DNA of 64,000 nt, taken from NCBI GenBank assembly GCA_032173965.1, contig CM063292.1, positions 8,280,001 to 8,344,000 on the forward strand, in the 5' to 3' direction. This DNA comes from Sitta carolinensis. Its lineage: Eukaryota; Chordata; Aves; Passeriformes; Sittidae. Under the pieces are notes generated by a model, which was given only the letters and a program-made list of their open reading frames with translations, made no database searches and was not told where the DNA came from. Both the position numbers and the translations under genes were made by a program. Each line of letters begins with the position of its first letter. Position 1 is the first letter of the stretch. Shown here one piece after another: positions 1 to 12,722 of this stretch.

Positions 1-2020
1 GTTCATGGTGTGCAATTTCTTTGCAGAGAAGAAATTAGGGAGGAGTGCAAACTGCATCTTTTTGTTAGATGAAAAATACGATAATGATGGTGGAAATAAA
101 ATCTAGAATCTAACAAATTCCCATGGATTTGATGTGAGATATATATATATACATATTTATATACACTATTCACAAGATCACCTGATTTTTATTTTCCTGT
201 CCTATGTAGCTTTAGTTTTTCCCCCCCCTCTTTTTAGGACATTTAAGTTTTGGTCAGGCCAATAATAAATAAGAACTCAAACAGCAACATTTACATCCCA
301 AATGCTGGGCAGTGACTTCTCCCAGACACAGTGATGAGCATCTACAGTGTACTGAACAACTGAAAACCCAGTATGAGCATGAGATCAACCCTTTGCACTA
401 TCAACAATCAGCCACCTCCCAGAAAAGGAAGAAACTTCCTGTTATCAATATTATCATCTCCTTGGAGACGAACCAGAAATGCTGCTGTTGAGTCACCATA
501 AGCACAGGTGAAAACTCAAATAATCCAAATAAACCTGCAGAAGGTACAAAAGTAGGAGAGGTTGTTTTACAGATACTGTAAATGCATTGGAGTTATGGGG
601 TTAATGAGGGCGTTAACTCTCTTGTTCTACTCAGTATCTGAAAAGTAGGTAACTAAAATCTGAATTATGTTATGTGTAAAGCATCCAGATTTTGCACCAA
701 GAATTAGATTGCCTTGTTGCCTTTAAAAGACATCTCCTAATTGAGGCTCTCCAAGTCAGGGAAATCAAACTTTTCCAAGCCGCATTCGGTCTCTGTTTCA
801 CTAATCCAGAAATGAAATTAAATTGAACTAGGTGTTGAATGAGATGAAATGAAACTGGCTTAAAATGCAAAGGCTATCCAAATGTCAAGTGCTGTGAAAG
901 CCAACAGGCTCTGGATATCTCAAGTGGGGAGAAAAAATAAGGAATTTATGCATGGAAGTTTAATTGCCACATCTCTGAATTTTACAGACTTGTTTTCTTA
1001 AAGCTGATAGTCCCTAACAAAATATCTTTCAGATGTGTGGACATACATACATCTTTAAAAATAATGTTTATTTTTTACTTATTTTTTTGTGGTTCAAGTT
1101 CATCAAAGCAGACACCAGGGAAAAAAAAATGGAGATCAAAAGAAAGAATGAAACAGAGCAGCAGTGTAGATTTGTAAAAGGAAAAAAATAAGGATAGGCC
1201 AGATCCTCAGGTATATAAACCACTACTGAATTTGGCTTCCTGGCTAGGCTGGAATCTATATCAGATTTGGGCAACAATATATCAGGTAGCACAGTAGATT
1301 TTTTTCTTATTCTACTGCAACAATTACTAGTAAATAGCTAACTACCTTGTTTAAAAATCTCTCCTGTAACGGGCACTAAAATTGCCCTCAGTTTGAGCAG
1401 CAAGAGCAACAAATGATTACTGCAAAGCAAGCAGCTCCAATACCTGGAACCTGAATTGAAGGCAAATGTCCAGCTGGCAGCAGCATGGATATCAGCACCT
1501 CAAAATCATGCACTGCTAATGCCCCTGAGAGAAGAGAGCTCAGACACAGGAGGGAAAGACAGGAGATGATGCTTGGGTTTGGGGCACCAAACTCTGGAAT
1601 CTTCAGCAAACTCCTCCTAACTAAACTAAACTGAAAAAAATATAACTGGCTTCTGGGTCAGTTGTGGACTGATTAAATAAAAATGAAGTAAAATGACATC
1701 AACTTGGAAGTTTTCCGGGTTTCTCAAATGAAATCCACAGTTTCCATTTGCCAGTGTGTGATTCAAATACCAAAACCTTGCTTTACAGATGTCAGTGTGT
1801 TGGTGTCAAAGTGGTAAAAGTTCTTTTGACACCAGCATAAATTAAAAAAGGGTTTGCCCCACAGTTTGAAGCAAATTTTTATACACTAGCTGGGATGTCC
1901 AAGAAATCCACTGCAGTGCAATTAGGTGGGACTGAGGTACCAGAGAGGAGATTGTTTGGAAAAGTGACAAGGGTTTTTACACTTTGTGCAGCTGAACATG
2001 GAGATAAAGCAGAGGAGCAG
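1..2020. other. AT-rich non-coding DNA, no feature seen
   Basis: Unique-looking AT-rich sequence with short T and A runs. Small open frames occur on the minus strand (670-870, 1068-1292, 1388-1609), but they show no domain, no codon bias and no splice context that I recognise. I see no repeat family here. Confidence 0.6.
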
Positions 2021-2028
2021 CAAGGTAC

Positions 2029-2262
2029 TGTAGTCTGAGGCTCCTGGGCCTGAAGTTTCTGAGTTTCTGAACTCAGTTTCTTCGTGGTGTTTTGGTTCAG
2101 GAAGACCTGGTTCTCACAGGTTTGACATAAACACTGCAAGTGTTGCTGTAACAAGAGTGATGTTTATGTCAAGTCTGTGAGAACCAGGTCTTCCTGAACT
2201 AAAACACCACGAAGAAACTGAGTTCAGAAACTCAGAAACTTCAGGCCAGGAGCCTCAGACTA
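2029..2262 (+). mobile_element. Palindromic MITE-like DNA transposon, copy 1
   Basis: The element is about 234 bp and almost entirely one inverted repeat. The first ~100 bases match the reverse complement of the last ~100 with only a few mismatches and one single-base indel. The termini read TGTAGTCTGAGG at the left and its complement at the right, counting two bases shared with the target repeat. The 8-bp direct repeat CAAGGTAC flanks it at 2021-2028 and 2263-2270, as expected of a target-site duplication. A short asymmetric centre near 2140-2165 gives it an orientation. It has no coding capacity, so mobilisation would need a transposase in trans. A second copy lies at 56997-57223. Eight-base duplications suggest a hAT- or P-like transposase, but the ends do not match a consensus I know. 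The boundary is uncertain by 2 bp, because the first two bases of the right repeat also complete the inverted repeat. Confidence 0.88.
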
Positions 2263-2270
2263 CAAGGTAC

Positions 2271-5200
2271 CTGCCTGCAGAGGTCCAGATCAATGTCCTG
2301 CAGCCACAAGGCAATAAATTGTTTGAAACAGAATCATCCACTGGGCTGCCGCAGCCACTGTGGTCACACAGGGCAAAGGGAAAAGCTTCTGTGGCAATAA
2401 TTACCATAAGAGCTGCTCTTCATTCCCACTTTCATTTTCAAGTTGTTTAGCACATCCCTATACAGCCACAGTGCCACTGCACTCAATGCTGCAAACATCA
2501 GAGTCAGTGACAGCAGGAAATACAGAAAGCTGCTGGAATTTCAGAGTCCATTCTGCACGGGGACACCACTGTGCACAGAGGCTCTGGATTCTCCTCCCTG
2601 GGGATATCCCAGAGCCATGGGCACAGCTGCTGAGCCCTGTGCTCTGGATGGCCCTGCTGGAGGAACTGAAACCAGGACACTCATCATCAAAGGGTTACAT
2701 ACAATAAAATTGACATTTGAGGGAGGAAAATTGGGCTACCAGAAAACCACAATGTCCAAGATCTGTAAATACAGTTTTAGTTACAGAACACTGCAATGGG
2801 TCTGAACTCGTCTTGGTCACGTTGAAAACTCAGAAAAGCAGAAACTCAGGCTTGGAAGGGTCAGGTTAAATAAGCAAAAAAACCCCAAACAACAAAAACC
2901 ACTCCAGCACTAATTCACTGGGAGGACAGTGCTGCCTTGAGCGACGCTGTCCTTGCAGGCAGTAAAATCCCCAGTCAGAGGTTTCTAAACCTTTGCTAGA
3001 CAAAGCTATTGACCTCATCCAGCAGTTGGCTCATAAAAAATTTTGTTCAAATAGCAAGTTGGCATTGCTGACCTGTGGGCTGCAATCCAGGTAACTCTGC
3101 TACAATTCTATAACAAAGTTAATCCTTTTCTCACAAGAACGGAGAATTTTTTTTCCCCCCTCTCACAAGAACTTCTGTGTCACTAAGAGAAAACAATAGT
3201 GCTTCAATAACTTTGAGTGGAGCCAGCTGTAGTGAAGCACTCGAGAAGACTTACTCTGAAGCAGATTTAATTAGAAACTGAGAAGCACAAACCACCTTAT
3301 ATCTTACAGCCAGATACAAGAACCTAATAGAAAGGTACAGGGGTGAGAGAAAAGAGGGCACACAGGGAGCTGAGAATGACCCCAACAGTCTTCTTATTTA
3401 TCAAGACTATAACACTCAGATTCTCCCCAGCAGAACTAATCTCACACCTTTAGCTGCAGACTTTGCTAAATCCAAATTTCTTATAGACAAAAAAAAAAAA
3501 AAAACCAACAAAAAAAAAAAAAACACCTTTGTGGTTTCAGATTAGAAAGAGCCTTGTGGGTCAACACAGGCTGCTTTCTGCAAGGCTTCAGAACTTTGGG
3601 AGTGCCCAGTTCTGACCCATCACTGCTGGTGAGTTATGCCCCACAGAACTCATTTTCAAGGATAATGTAGCTGGACTAGAGCTAAATTTCCAGGATATTG
3701 TAGGCTGCTTAACAAGGATATTTTTTGTCAACTATACTGAGCTGCCAGTGGGTAATATCTCCAGGTAAAACTAGGACAATCTAAATAGGGGCATGTTATC
3801 CTGATATAAGGTAGTTCTGTTAAAGTATTTGTCATGTTTAATCACAGGTGAGAGGCATCATTTCCAATGAAGCAATAACTGTGAGAGCATAACCCAGGGA
3901 AACCTCTGCCAACAATCTGAATTTCATGTCTGCTCCACAGTTCCTGCTGAGCTGGGAATCTGATCCATCAGACTTGGAATATTTAATTGGCTCTTTTAAA
4001 GAAGGCCTGTTGTGTTTATTTTCTCTTGTTTTGCTTCTTGTACATTCTATTATACTACCTAGTGAAAAACGAGCTGGTTGTCTGAAATCCTGAACTTGCC
4101 TGAACTCTAAAGTTTTTTTATAATACTATAATTTTTATATGCTGAGAAAGATTGGTGTTTATATTGTTAACAGTCACATTTCTGTTTACATGGAACACTT
4201 CATACAGCTGCAGTTCAGTTCTCTATAATACAGAGTTGGTAATATTAACAATACTAAGTGTTTCTAATATTAGGACTCCCAAAATAACTTTTTCCTTTTC
4301 AACCTACACACAGAAGAAGCTGGAATTTCCTCACACTTCACCTGGCTCCCATGGCTATTGAAATACATTAGAGCACCTGAAGAGAATCTGCTGCTCAGAG
4401 CACAGCTGAGTGTTTGTGTCTGCAGAAACACAACAATGGGTTTCCTTGGGACCTTCCAGTTCCAAACACTCCTGTCCTGGAGGGGCTGCATCCCCTGCTG
4501 CTCAGCAGGTCTTGCTGAGTGATGGCATAAGAGCTGTTCAACATCAAAGAGCAAACACACAGTAAAAAAACCTTAAATTCAGCAATCGGTTGTACTCAAA
4601 TGCTGGAAAACTCTTACACTGTCCATAATTTTCACAACTGATCATGACATAGTAGAACTGCTCTTGATAAGGAACTGTATCAGCACAAATACAATCGATG
4701 GCAAAAATCCCTCAAGCAAAACCCTGCAAGTTGTACTTGGTATTAAACCTTAATAATTCAACTGTATTTGCTAATTCAGATTATTTTGTTTAAAGCCTCT
4801 ACTTGTATCACTTCAGGTACAGCCAACATGAACGAGCTTTTCCTTTGGTAACCTCAGAGCTGTATAATGTTGTAATTTCTCACCTTATTTGAAATAAAGG
4901 AACAATTCATCCTCACAATCCCTGTTCAGGGCAGTAAGATGGGTTCCACTGGAGGGGGACAGGAGCTCTTGGAAGTGTTTGTGGTAGAGAATTGTTTCGT
5001 CAGTGTTCTGTTTATCTGCCACCATTTCTAGAATAAGAAAAAAGTGGTGACCCCTTCTCCTTCCTGGGGAGGTACGGGAACCAGGACATCCTTCTGACTG
5101 TCCTAAGAAGATTCATAAGTCACAAGAATTAAGAGAGAATGATAATTAGCATGTCACAGGGTGAAAAAGTAAAATTTTGAGATTTTAGAATGTGAGATCA

Positions 5201-5669
5201 GAAGACAAAGATAGAGGCAATGGGGTGTGTCCCTGAGCTGCTTCTTCGTCCTCTTTTTCTCCATCTTCTGTGGTGGTGTGGCACATTTGGGTTGGTCTAG
5301 AACAAAAGGACACTGTACAATATAGTAAATAGATATTGGAGAATTCTTATAAATAAAGCATACATAATTTTCAGTATAAAAGATAATGCTGTCCCAAAGG
5401 CAAAAAAAAAAGAGAGAACACCACAACCAAGCCTGGAGAGAGAGCACAGCTTGGCCCAGAGAGAAGACCATGGCAGGACAGGGAACAAATATGAGATAAA
5501 TAAAGAATAAACAAATTCCTGAACACAAGAAAACAGACCACTCAACCCCTTCTTCAAACGCAGGGCTGGGGGAAAACAAAAAGCCTTCACAGAGACAGAG
5601 ACAAGTTAAATCAAGTAGAAGCCAAGCTCATAGAAGCCTCAAAAAACAGAAAAATAAAACAGGAAAACA
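2271..5669. other. AT-rich non-coding DNA
   Basis: No gene or repeat family recognised. Open frames such as 2360-2707 (+), 4270-4560 (-) and 5154-5579 (-) are short, overlap one another in different frames and resemble no known protein. The stretch contains an interrupted A-rich run at 3489-3523. Confidence 0.55.
3489..3523 (+). repeat. Interrupted poly(A) tract
   Basis: Two runs of A are separated by a CCAAC interruption. It could be a decayed retrotransposon tail or simple low-complexity sequence. No recognisable element body precedes it. Confidence 0.8.
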
Positions 5670-5675
5670 TATATA

Positions 5676-5959
5676 AGTTGTCCCTGAAAATCAGCCTTCT
5701 GATTTGTTTTAGTTGAGTGGAGTCAGTTCTCATGAATTGTAAGATAAACAAGAATCATGTTTGCATTCCTTTGTAAAAGATATCACCTGATGGACTTCTC
5801 AAGTGACAGTGGAGATGGAGAGGTGGGAACTTCTCTGTCCAATCTCTGATCACTGTCCAGAAACTGAGAGATACGAGGTCAGCAATAAACTGGAGAGTTC
5901 TTTTCTTCTTCTCTGCCTGAACCCCTGTTGTGTGTGTTCCTCTCTGTGTCACAGTAACA
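5676..5959 (+). mobile_element. Short solo LTR, family A, copy 1
   Basis: About 284 bp, roughly 95% identical by eye to 37713-38008. It carries an AATAAA poly(A) signal at 5884-5889, about 70 bases before the 3' end, which is the usual LTR layout. It ends in AACA. The start is AGTT where the other copy has TGTT, so the terminal TG has mutated. Flanks TATATA (5670-5675) and TATACA (5960-5965) fit a 6-bp target duplication with one change, which would suggest a class II (ERVK-like) integrase. No internal retroviral genes flank it, so it is a solo LTR. Confidence 0.78.
5884..5889 (+). promoter_or_regulatory. Poly(A) signal of solo LTR A1
   Basis: AATAAA in the same context as in the second copy of this LTR family. 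It would mark the R region of the LTR. Confidence 0.6.
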
Positions 5960-6226
5960 TATACATATCTATATTTTAAAATCCTAACAGGGAGGGATAC
6001 AGGGAGGGGCACACTGAGCTCTTCTCCCGGGTGCACTGAACAGAGCCTGCCCAGAGGCTCTGGAGCCTCCAGGCTGGGCCATGGCAGAGCCCAGGCACAC
6101 ACTGCTGTGCCCTGGCATGGAGCAGGGAGGGGGCACCAGGGCAGCCCCTCAGCCTCACCCACCCTGTGTGCCACAGTCAGACTGTGGGAACAGTCAGAGC
6201 TGCACAGGAGATTGAGAGGGGACATG

Positions 6227-6416
6227 AATTTACCCAGAGGGTGGTCAGGTATGGCATGGCCCCCTGAGAGGTGGGCAGCACTCAGTCTGACAGGGTTGGG
6301 GAGACACCTAGACAAGGCTGGCATTAATTTACCCAAATCAAGCATGGCATGGCTCCTCTGAGAGGTGGGCAGCACCCAGCCTGACACCGTTTGGAAGACC
6401 CCTGGACAAGGCTGGC
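6227..6416 (+). repeat. Two-copy tandem duplication, ~99/91 bp
   Basis: Both units open with AATTTACCCA (6227 and 6326) and end with GACAAGGCTGG. Shared blocks inside include GAGAGGTGGGCAGCAC. The units have diverged by many substitutions, so the duplication is not recent. It lies in a GC-richer stretch (about 5985-6480) downstream of the solo LTR. I do not recognise that stretch. Confidence 0.75.
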
Positions 6417-9400
6417 TCTGGTTCCAGCTGGAGCAGGAGGTGCTTTTAGCAATCCAACCTAATGGATACTGACACCGACAAGGAAGAGAGGATTTAGGCA
6501 CAAGATAACAAAAATCTAAATCTCTAAGCCATTTCTGAATTATAAATAAAGTATAATGCACTATAATAAATTGTCGTTCCAAATCCCACTGACCATGCTG
6601 ATAAGCAAATCCATGGTAACTCTAAAGTCTAATATAAACCTCAAACACAGTTCAGGATAGTGGCAGCTGACACAGATGTGCAGACCATTCTTGTTAAAAG
6701 CAACAAATAAAAAATTAAATGCATACAGATTTAAGAATTTCAATGTCTTCTTTCAGCTGTAATGAATTATTTCAAAAAAATATTTAAGCTTTCACAGTAA
6801 GCAGTATTGCCCCTGCTTCCCTATCCCTTCAATGCATTAACATCATAGAATCATTAGTAACAATGCATTAAAAACAAAATGAAAACCACAAAGCCAGGAT
6901 TTGGGGAACATTTTATCGAAGCAAGAGATTAATATTTAATCATATATCTTCCACTTTCAATTACCAATAGTGATTATAGAGGGTTTGGTACCCTGTATAT
7001 TGTACACATATAAAGGACAGCACTAGTGTCTCATTTCATTAAAAACTTTGAATAAATGGGTGACTTGGAAAATAATTCAATTGGCTATAGAGAAATTTAT
7101 TACAGGAATTTATGTTTCTGTGCAAATCTGATCAGATCTACTACAAACTGTTCTGTTTTGTACCCAGTTCAGCTCCAAAGCAAAAGCAGAGCTGTAGGAA
7201 AACACTTGAGTTCACATGGTTAAACATCTTTTATTTGTCCCCACTGTTTTTGAAACTGGCAGCTGATAAATGGTAAATAAGAGACTCAAAATGATAATTT
7301 TAAATGTGTCAGTTATAATTACAGGCGTAACTTGAAGAGTCATAACAGTTATTTAACACTTAGGCTCAAATTTCTTAAACACAATATCATCTGCACTCCC
7401 ACAATTTCAGCATTTCTTACTGGTTTTAATATATAAATATACACAGAACTGCATTAATTAATCCTTAACATTTTTTTTCTGTAAGTGGTTTTAACTTGGT
7501 GAGCTCCACTATTACCTTTTGTGTCTGCACTTAGCAAGCATCTGGAAGTAAACTTGAAAGACATTCACATTTTTATTCCCCATGTTGGTTTGGGTTTTTT
7601 TAAAAAAACCAAACCCTGACACTAAAAATCCCTTATCAATACCTCCTATCTCACTGTCACTTACAAATGTGACCAATAACACCAGAAGAACAAGAGGTGT
7701 GCAAGACTGGACCTTGCATTCACAGAAGTCAAGCTATGCTTTTTGTGGTGGTTTAATTAACACTCCCTACAGCAACATTTTCAGCAGTACTTATTTAATT
7801 TCCCAGGCAGTGAGTAAAAGGTGTGGATATTTGATACTCAAAGCTGGGCTACACTATTTTGTAATTGCACTTAGGTAACAATTGAGGTGTTGATGCATGA
7901 AGTGGAATAAAATCCTGTTTTCTCATAAACCGGCTGCATCATCTCTAGAAATTCATGGTCACTAAGAAAAAGCCTAAATTCAAAAACCCACACTGAATGG
8001 TGGTGAAAGTCTGATTCCATTATGCACAGGGGACTGAGGAACGAGGATAAAAATTATTCTCTTTAAATTACTGTTAGTTTGTTTGGGGTATTTTTTAGGT
8101 GTCTGTACATGTGAAAATGAGATCAACAAATCAGGGTAGCAAGGAGATGCTGGGTTTGGGAAGAAGGGCAAGAAGGAACACCCAGGAGAAGGGCAAGAAG
8201 GAACACAAGTTTTCCTGGTGTCTGTGTGGAGGGAAACCTGCTTTGATAGGAAGCAGCAGCACAGGGGACACCAAGGGCCCTGCAGACTCCCAGGTTAGTC
8301 CTCATTCCCCAACAGGCTCTTGGGGAATTTTTACTCACCAAAAACTTCTCACCAACAGCCTTTCACTCTCAAGCAGCCTGAGAAAGCTCCTAAAGTGCCT
8401 GGCACAGATACCCTTATGGGCTGCTGGGGAGTTCAGTGCTGTTCCCTGCCCAGGGAAGAGGGATCCTGGCTCTCCAATTCCCAACAATCTCCTGCCATGC
8501 CGCAGCCACAGCCTGCTCACAGAGCCCAGGAGGAGAAGCAGCTGCTCCCAGTTTCCCTCTGGATGCTCTGTCCTGTCCTGGGCACACTTTAGGAATTCCC
8601 TCTGCTATGGTAACAGCATTAAACCTTCCAGAGCAGAGGAATGCAGGAGCATCAAAGCTCGGAAATCCAGGATCTCCACGCTCAGGAGTGCATGGATTTC
8701 CTTCCAGGGCTAATGGCAAAAAACAAGCAAAGCAGGGAAAGACCACCCGTGGAACTCCAGGGTTCAATCTAATGTGCTGGGGGAAGCCAGAGTACCCTTA
8801 AGAAAGTCTCTCCACAAGTGCCAAACATTTAACAGCTAATTGTTCCTGTTAGTCACTAATTAACCAAGGACTGGATAATTGACTGCTGCATGTGGGAGCT
8901 CCACGTGAGACTTTAATGATAACATCGTGGCCTTTCAGCACAAGCCAATGCAAGATTTTATAAGAATTCAGGATTAATCCCAGAGCCATCATCAGAATTC
9001 ACTTTGGATTTACGCTATTTTTTGTAATTCCAAAGGGTTTTTTCCCAGCTGTAAAATATGACACAATATTTCTGCAAAAACTGGTGTTGGTCTCACTGCA
9101 GAGGAACTCTCTTAATTTTCTTGGGTGAGAGTATAATTCTTTGTGCTCATAATTCTGGACATAACTACACTCTGACAGAGCAATAAGGCTCTCCTGCTTA
9201 AATTGCTTTAAAAGAATTACATATCCCTGAGGATAAAAAATATTACAGCACTCTTAATATATTACTCTGAATTTGTAGAATAATTAAGGAAATCAGATTG
9301 TACCTATCCAGCCATACTTCAAAATGAAAAAAACTGAGCACTCAACTAATTTCATTTAATTATTATTTTTAAAGTATGAAAGATGTATGCAAGTGATGAT

Positions 9401-12221
9401 AACATTTCTACTTTGGAGGATTTCAACCATGTCGATGAATTCATGATTAGCTGTGGATAACGTCCTTGGATCAGCTATTATGATCAAGAGCTATAAGGTA
9501 TATTTATGGATATGCTTTGGAGAAGAAGGTTTCTTTTTTTTTTTTTTTTTTTTGTGGAACAAGAACTCTGCCAGCCTTTATCTACCAAGGAAATCATTCA
9601 GCAGCTTTCCAGAAAGCACAAGCCAATCATTAAGTTGGCCCTTTAAATTCTTTAACAACCCAAACTGATTAACTGTATAAACACTAAATTTCATCCTTCT
9701 GTAAGTAATACATTTTAAAACTGCAGGTAGTTTTCTTTATGGATCATTCAGGATGTCCACAGCATTTAATCTCGTTTTAGGCAGCAAGCAGAGGAAGCAG
9801 CCACAGAAGCATCTTGGACTACAGATGATGGTGGGAAGGGAGAAAAGGTTGAAAATACAAAGCTAAAGCAAGATGAAGGATTTCACTATCCTCATTTAGA
9901 TCTTCAAGCTGCATAACAACAGAGCAAGATTCAAAAATCTGAGTAACTGCAAAATGGAATCTTTTGTTGATAGAAAAGAAAAAGAGCATGAGCATGTTTT
10001 ACTTTAAATATAGTCTAACTCTCCCTCTTTTAATCGGTACAAGAGATGCTTCCACCTTCTCAACCACTCTCTGAAGAAATTTAAACAGCAGTTTTTCCAA
10101 ACGTGCCCCTGTGTGATACATGGCTGTCTGTTAGATGGATACATTTGTCAACAGACACAGAAGGGAACCATCTGAAAAATTCTGTGTGGTTTGCAAGAGC
10201 AGTGTCTTACAATCCAGGAAAAAATGAATCACTCATTCCCACTGGTGCTATTAACAATTGAAGCTCTGCATAATTACATCAGTTTTAATATGAAACAGCA
10301 CTTCAAAGGGTATGGACTGATAGAAAAGGTAAAAACTTTGTAAATTATAAACTAGAGAATAACTTGACCTTTGTATGAAACTTGGATTTCACTTTAGCCT
10401 AATTACATTGCAAATCATCTTCTCTCTATTCAGGGTAATTTACTTTAAAAACATGAAAATAGGGTGTTTCATCTGAGTGCAGGTTGGAACTGTATAAACA
10501 AAATTTACAGGGAGAGCTTTCTAAAAGAGCCTGAATGAGGGCATTTATCTCTTCCATATTCATGATGCTGTGAGCTGACTCACAACAAACTTCTCTTACA
10601 GCATTTCAACTAACCTGGCCAGCCTTGCACGAGGCCACCTGCCTCAGCATCACTTCCTTCTCAGTCTCTTGGTGCACCTAAGGCATTTTAAAACTTCTGC
10701 TCTTATTAATCCTACACAGAAAAATGAATTCTGGCAATTTCCTGCATTTCCTCTCACCTGCTAAATAACAATCAGGTAGAAGGTTTCCTATTAAATGGAA
10801 TTCTTTGAGATGTTCGTACTTCAGAGCAGATTTGAGCAGAAGGAGCAGATGTTAATAAGTTCTCATCAGCTTCTTCAGCTTGATTTCTGCAGCATGCTTC
10901 ACTTCAGCATCACACAATTCTGCTCCTTTTCCTTTGATTCTTTGTTGAAAAGTTAAAACTATTTGATTGTCTCTTTTGGAAGAATGCTGTACAATTTACT
11001 GCAGCTAAACCCAACGGAATTCTAAATAGCTTTTATTATTAAATGCAAGCGATATCTTACTGAGAAAGGATTTAGAAACAATAAAACTGAAAAGACATCT
11101 AGATTTCACTTTGAATTGATGGTATACAAACCAAAGCAAGTAATAAAACAAAGCCAACCCTCTAAGATGCAAAAATTATACATTGAACTCTGCACGTGCT
11201 CAACTGGGCAATTCTCTACAGGGGAAAGAAACGCTCACCAGCCCTGCTGCAAAAAATATTTGGGTGTGAAGACAAGAATTAACTGCATTAGGACCCTGAA
11301 GAGCTTTCATTCTAATATCACTCCCTTCTACTTGTTGCTGAAAAAAGAAATTGATATTACACAGATGTAAAGTTCTACCATGTTTATCCTTGTATCATTT
11401 CTATCATCTCAGTCCTTCCAGAAGAATGATTTGTCACTTAAAGCCTGGATGCAGTTGCCTGAGATAGGATTTGGCTCGGGGTATCCATCATCAGTGAGCC
11501 AGACAAACATTGCCATTCTCAGAATAATTATATGCAAGCAGCCAGCAAATCAGAGGGTCAGATGCAAAGTCAGTTCCAGGGAGGAGTGTTTCTGACAATA
11601 ATAATTTCTTTTTCATGTCTTAATACACAGAGTAATTTCTTAGTACTTTACTCTTCTGTTTGGCCCAAGCCAAAAGTCCAGTAGAAGTGCAACTACATTT
11701 TATGTGTGATTATAGGAGCATGAGTCAGAGTGCAGATTACAGCAAAAAAATTCATTAATTAATTAGGTGGACATTTCATAGAATAGCACATTCTATTACT
11801 GCTTCTTTATAATATTGTCTGTCTCGGGCTCAGCAAATGAACAAGACTCAGTAAGAACTGTTATAAATCTCCATATCATGACTTTGTTGACGGTAAGACT
11901 GATTTTATAGGCTACATTAAATAGGCTATTAAGGAAGTAATTAAGAGAAAATTATATAGGACTTCCATGTCTCAGTTCATTGCAAATGTCAGAATTTTTA
12001 TATAGATGAAATTCCTTTAAGTTCAAGTAAAATACAGAAAAATGGGAAAAGATGCACCAAAGACAACAAAAACATAACAATTTTCTCTAACCTAAGGAAA
12101 TCAAATGCCAGGCATCTTATGGACCTAACATCTTAGAGAAGATTTTTGAAATATAATATTTAGATTTTATTCTTCAATAATACTGATAAGGAATAAAACA
12201 TTTCCTGAGATATGGGTTAGT
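6417..12221. other. Long non-coding stretch without recognised elements
   Basis: Mostly AT-rich unique sequence. A GC-richer patch at about 8250-8770 yields overlapping open frames on both strands (for example 8099-8713 + and 8414-8767 -), but none resembles a known protein. A small ~24-bp direct duplication, GGGCAAGAAGGAACAC, lies at 8166-8209. A run of 20 T at 9534-9553 could be an antisense poly(A) tail. Nothing else stands out. Confidence 0.55.
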
Positions 12222-12722
12222 TTGGGGTTGTTGTTTTGGTTTGTGTTTTTTTTTTGTTGGGGTGGTTTTTGGTTGGTTTCGTTGGGGGGGGGGGGGTTGG
12301 TGGTTTTTTGTGTTTGTTTGGGGTTTTTTTGTTTATTTGTTGGAGTGGGTTTTGATTGGTTTGGTTGGGGGGGGTTGGTGGGTTTTTTGTTTTGTTTAGG
12401 GTTTTTTGGTTTGTTTTTCTGTTTGTTTGGCTGGGGTTTTTTGTTTGTTTTGTTAATTAAATCACTGGTCTGTGTGAAAGCCCTGCCTTTGCCCAGCCCA
12501 CCCATGTCCAAGCTGTCAGACGATGGTTTGGTTGGGGAGTTTTCTGGTTTGTTTGTTTTTTGGTTTGTTTGTTTTTTGGTTTTATTTAGGGTTTTGTTTG
12601 TTTGTTTGTTTTTCTGTTTGTTTGGCTCAGGGTTTTTTGTTTGTTTTGTTTATTCAATCACTGCTCTGTGTGAAAGCCCTGCCTTTGCCCAGCACAGCCA
12701 TGCCCAAGCTGTCAGACGATGC
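12222..12722 (+). repeat. G/T-rich tract with an internal segmental duplication
   Basis: On the plus strand, 12226-12450 and 12533-12650 are almost pure G and T, built of GTTT and GGTTT steps. A run of 13 G lies at 12284-12296. Two ~70-bp blocks of normal composition, at about 12455-12527 and 12653-12722, are close copies: both contain GAAAGCCCTGCCTTTGCCCA and end in GTCAGACGATG. A unit of G/T tract plus block was therefore duplicated in tandem. Open frames across it (such as 12222-13142 +) are composition artefacts. Confidence 0.85.

Noticed and set aside
2029..2262. Assembly artefact (inverted read chimaera) as an explanation for the palindrome
   Set aside because: The same palindrome occurs independently at 56997-57223 with different flanks, and both copies have their own 8-bp direct repeats.
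5755..6582. 275-codon minus-strand frame
   Set aside because: It overlaps LTR A1 and the two-copy duplication, so the repeated residues are the DNA duplication. No known domain.
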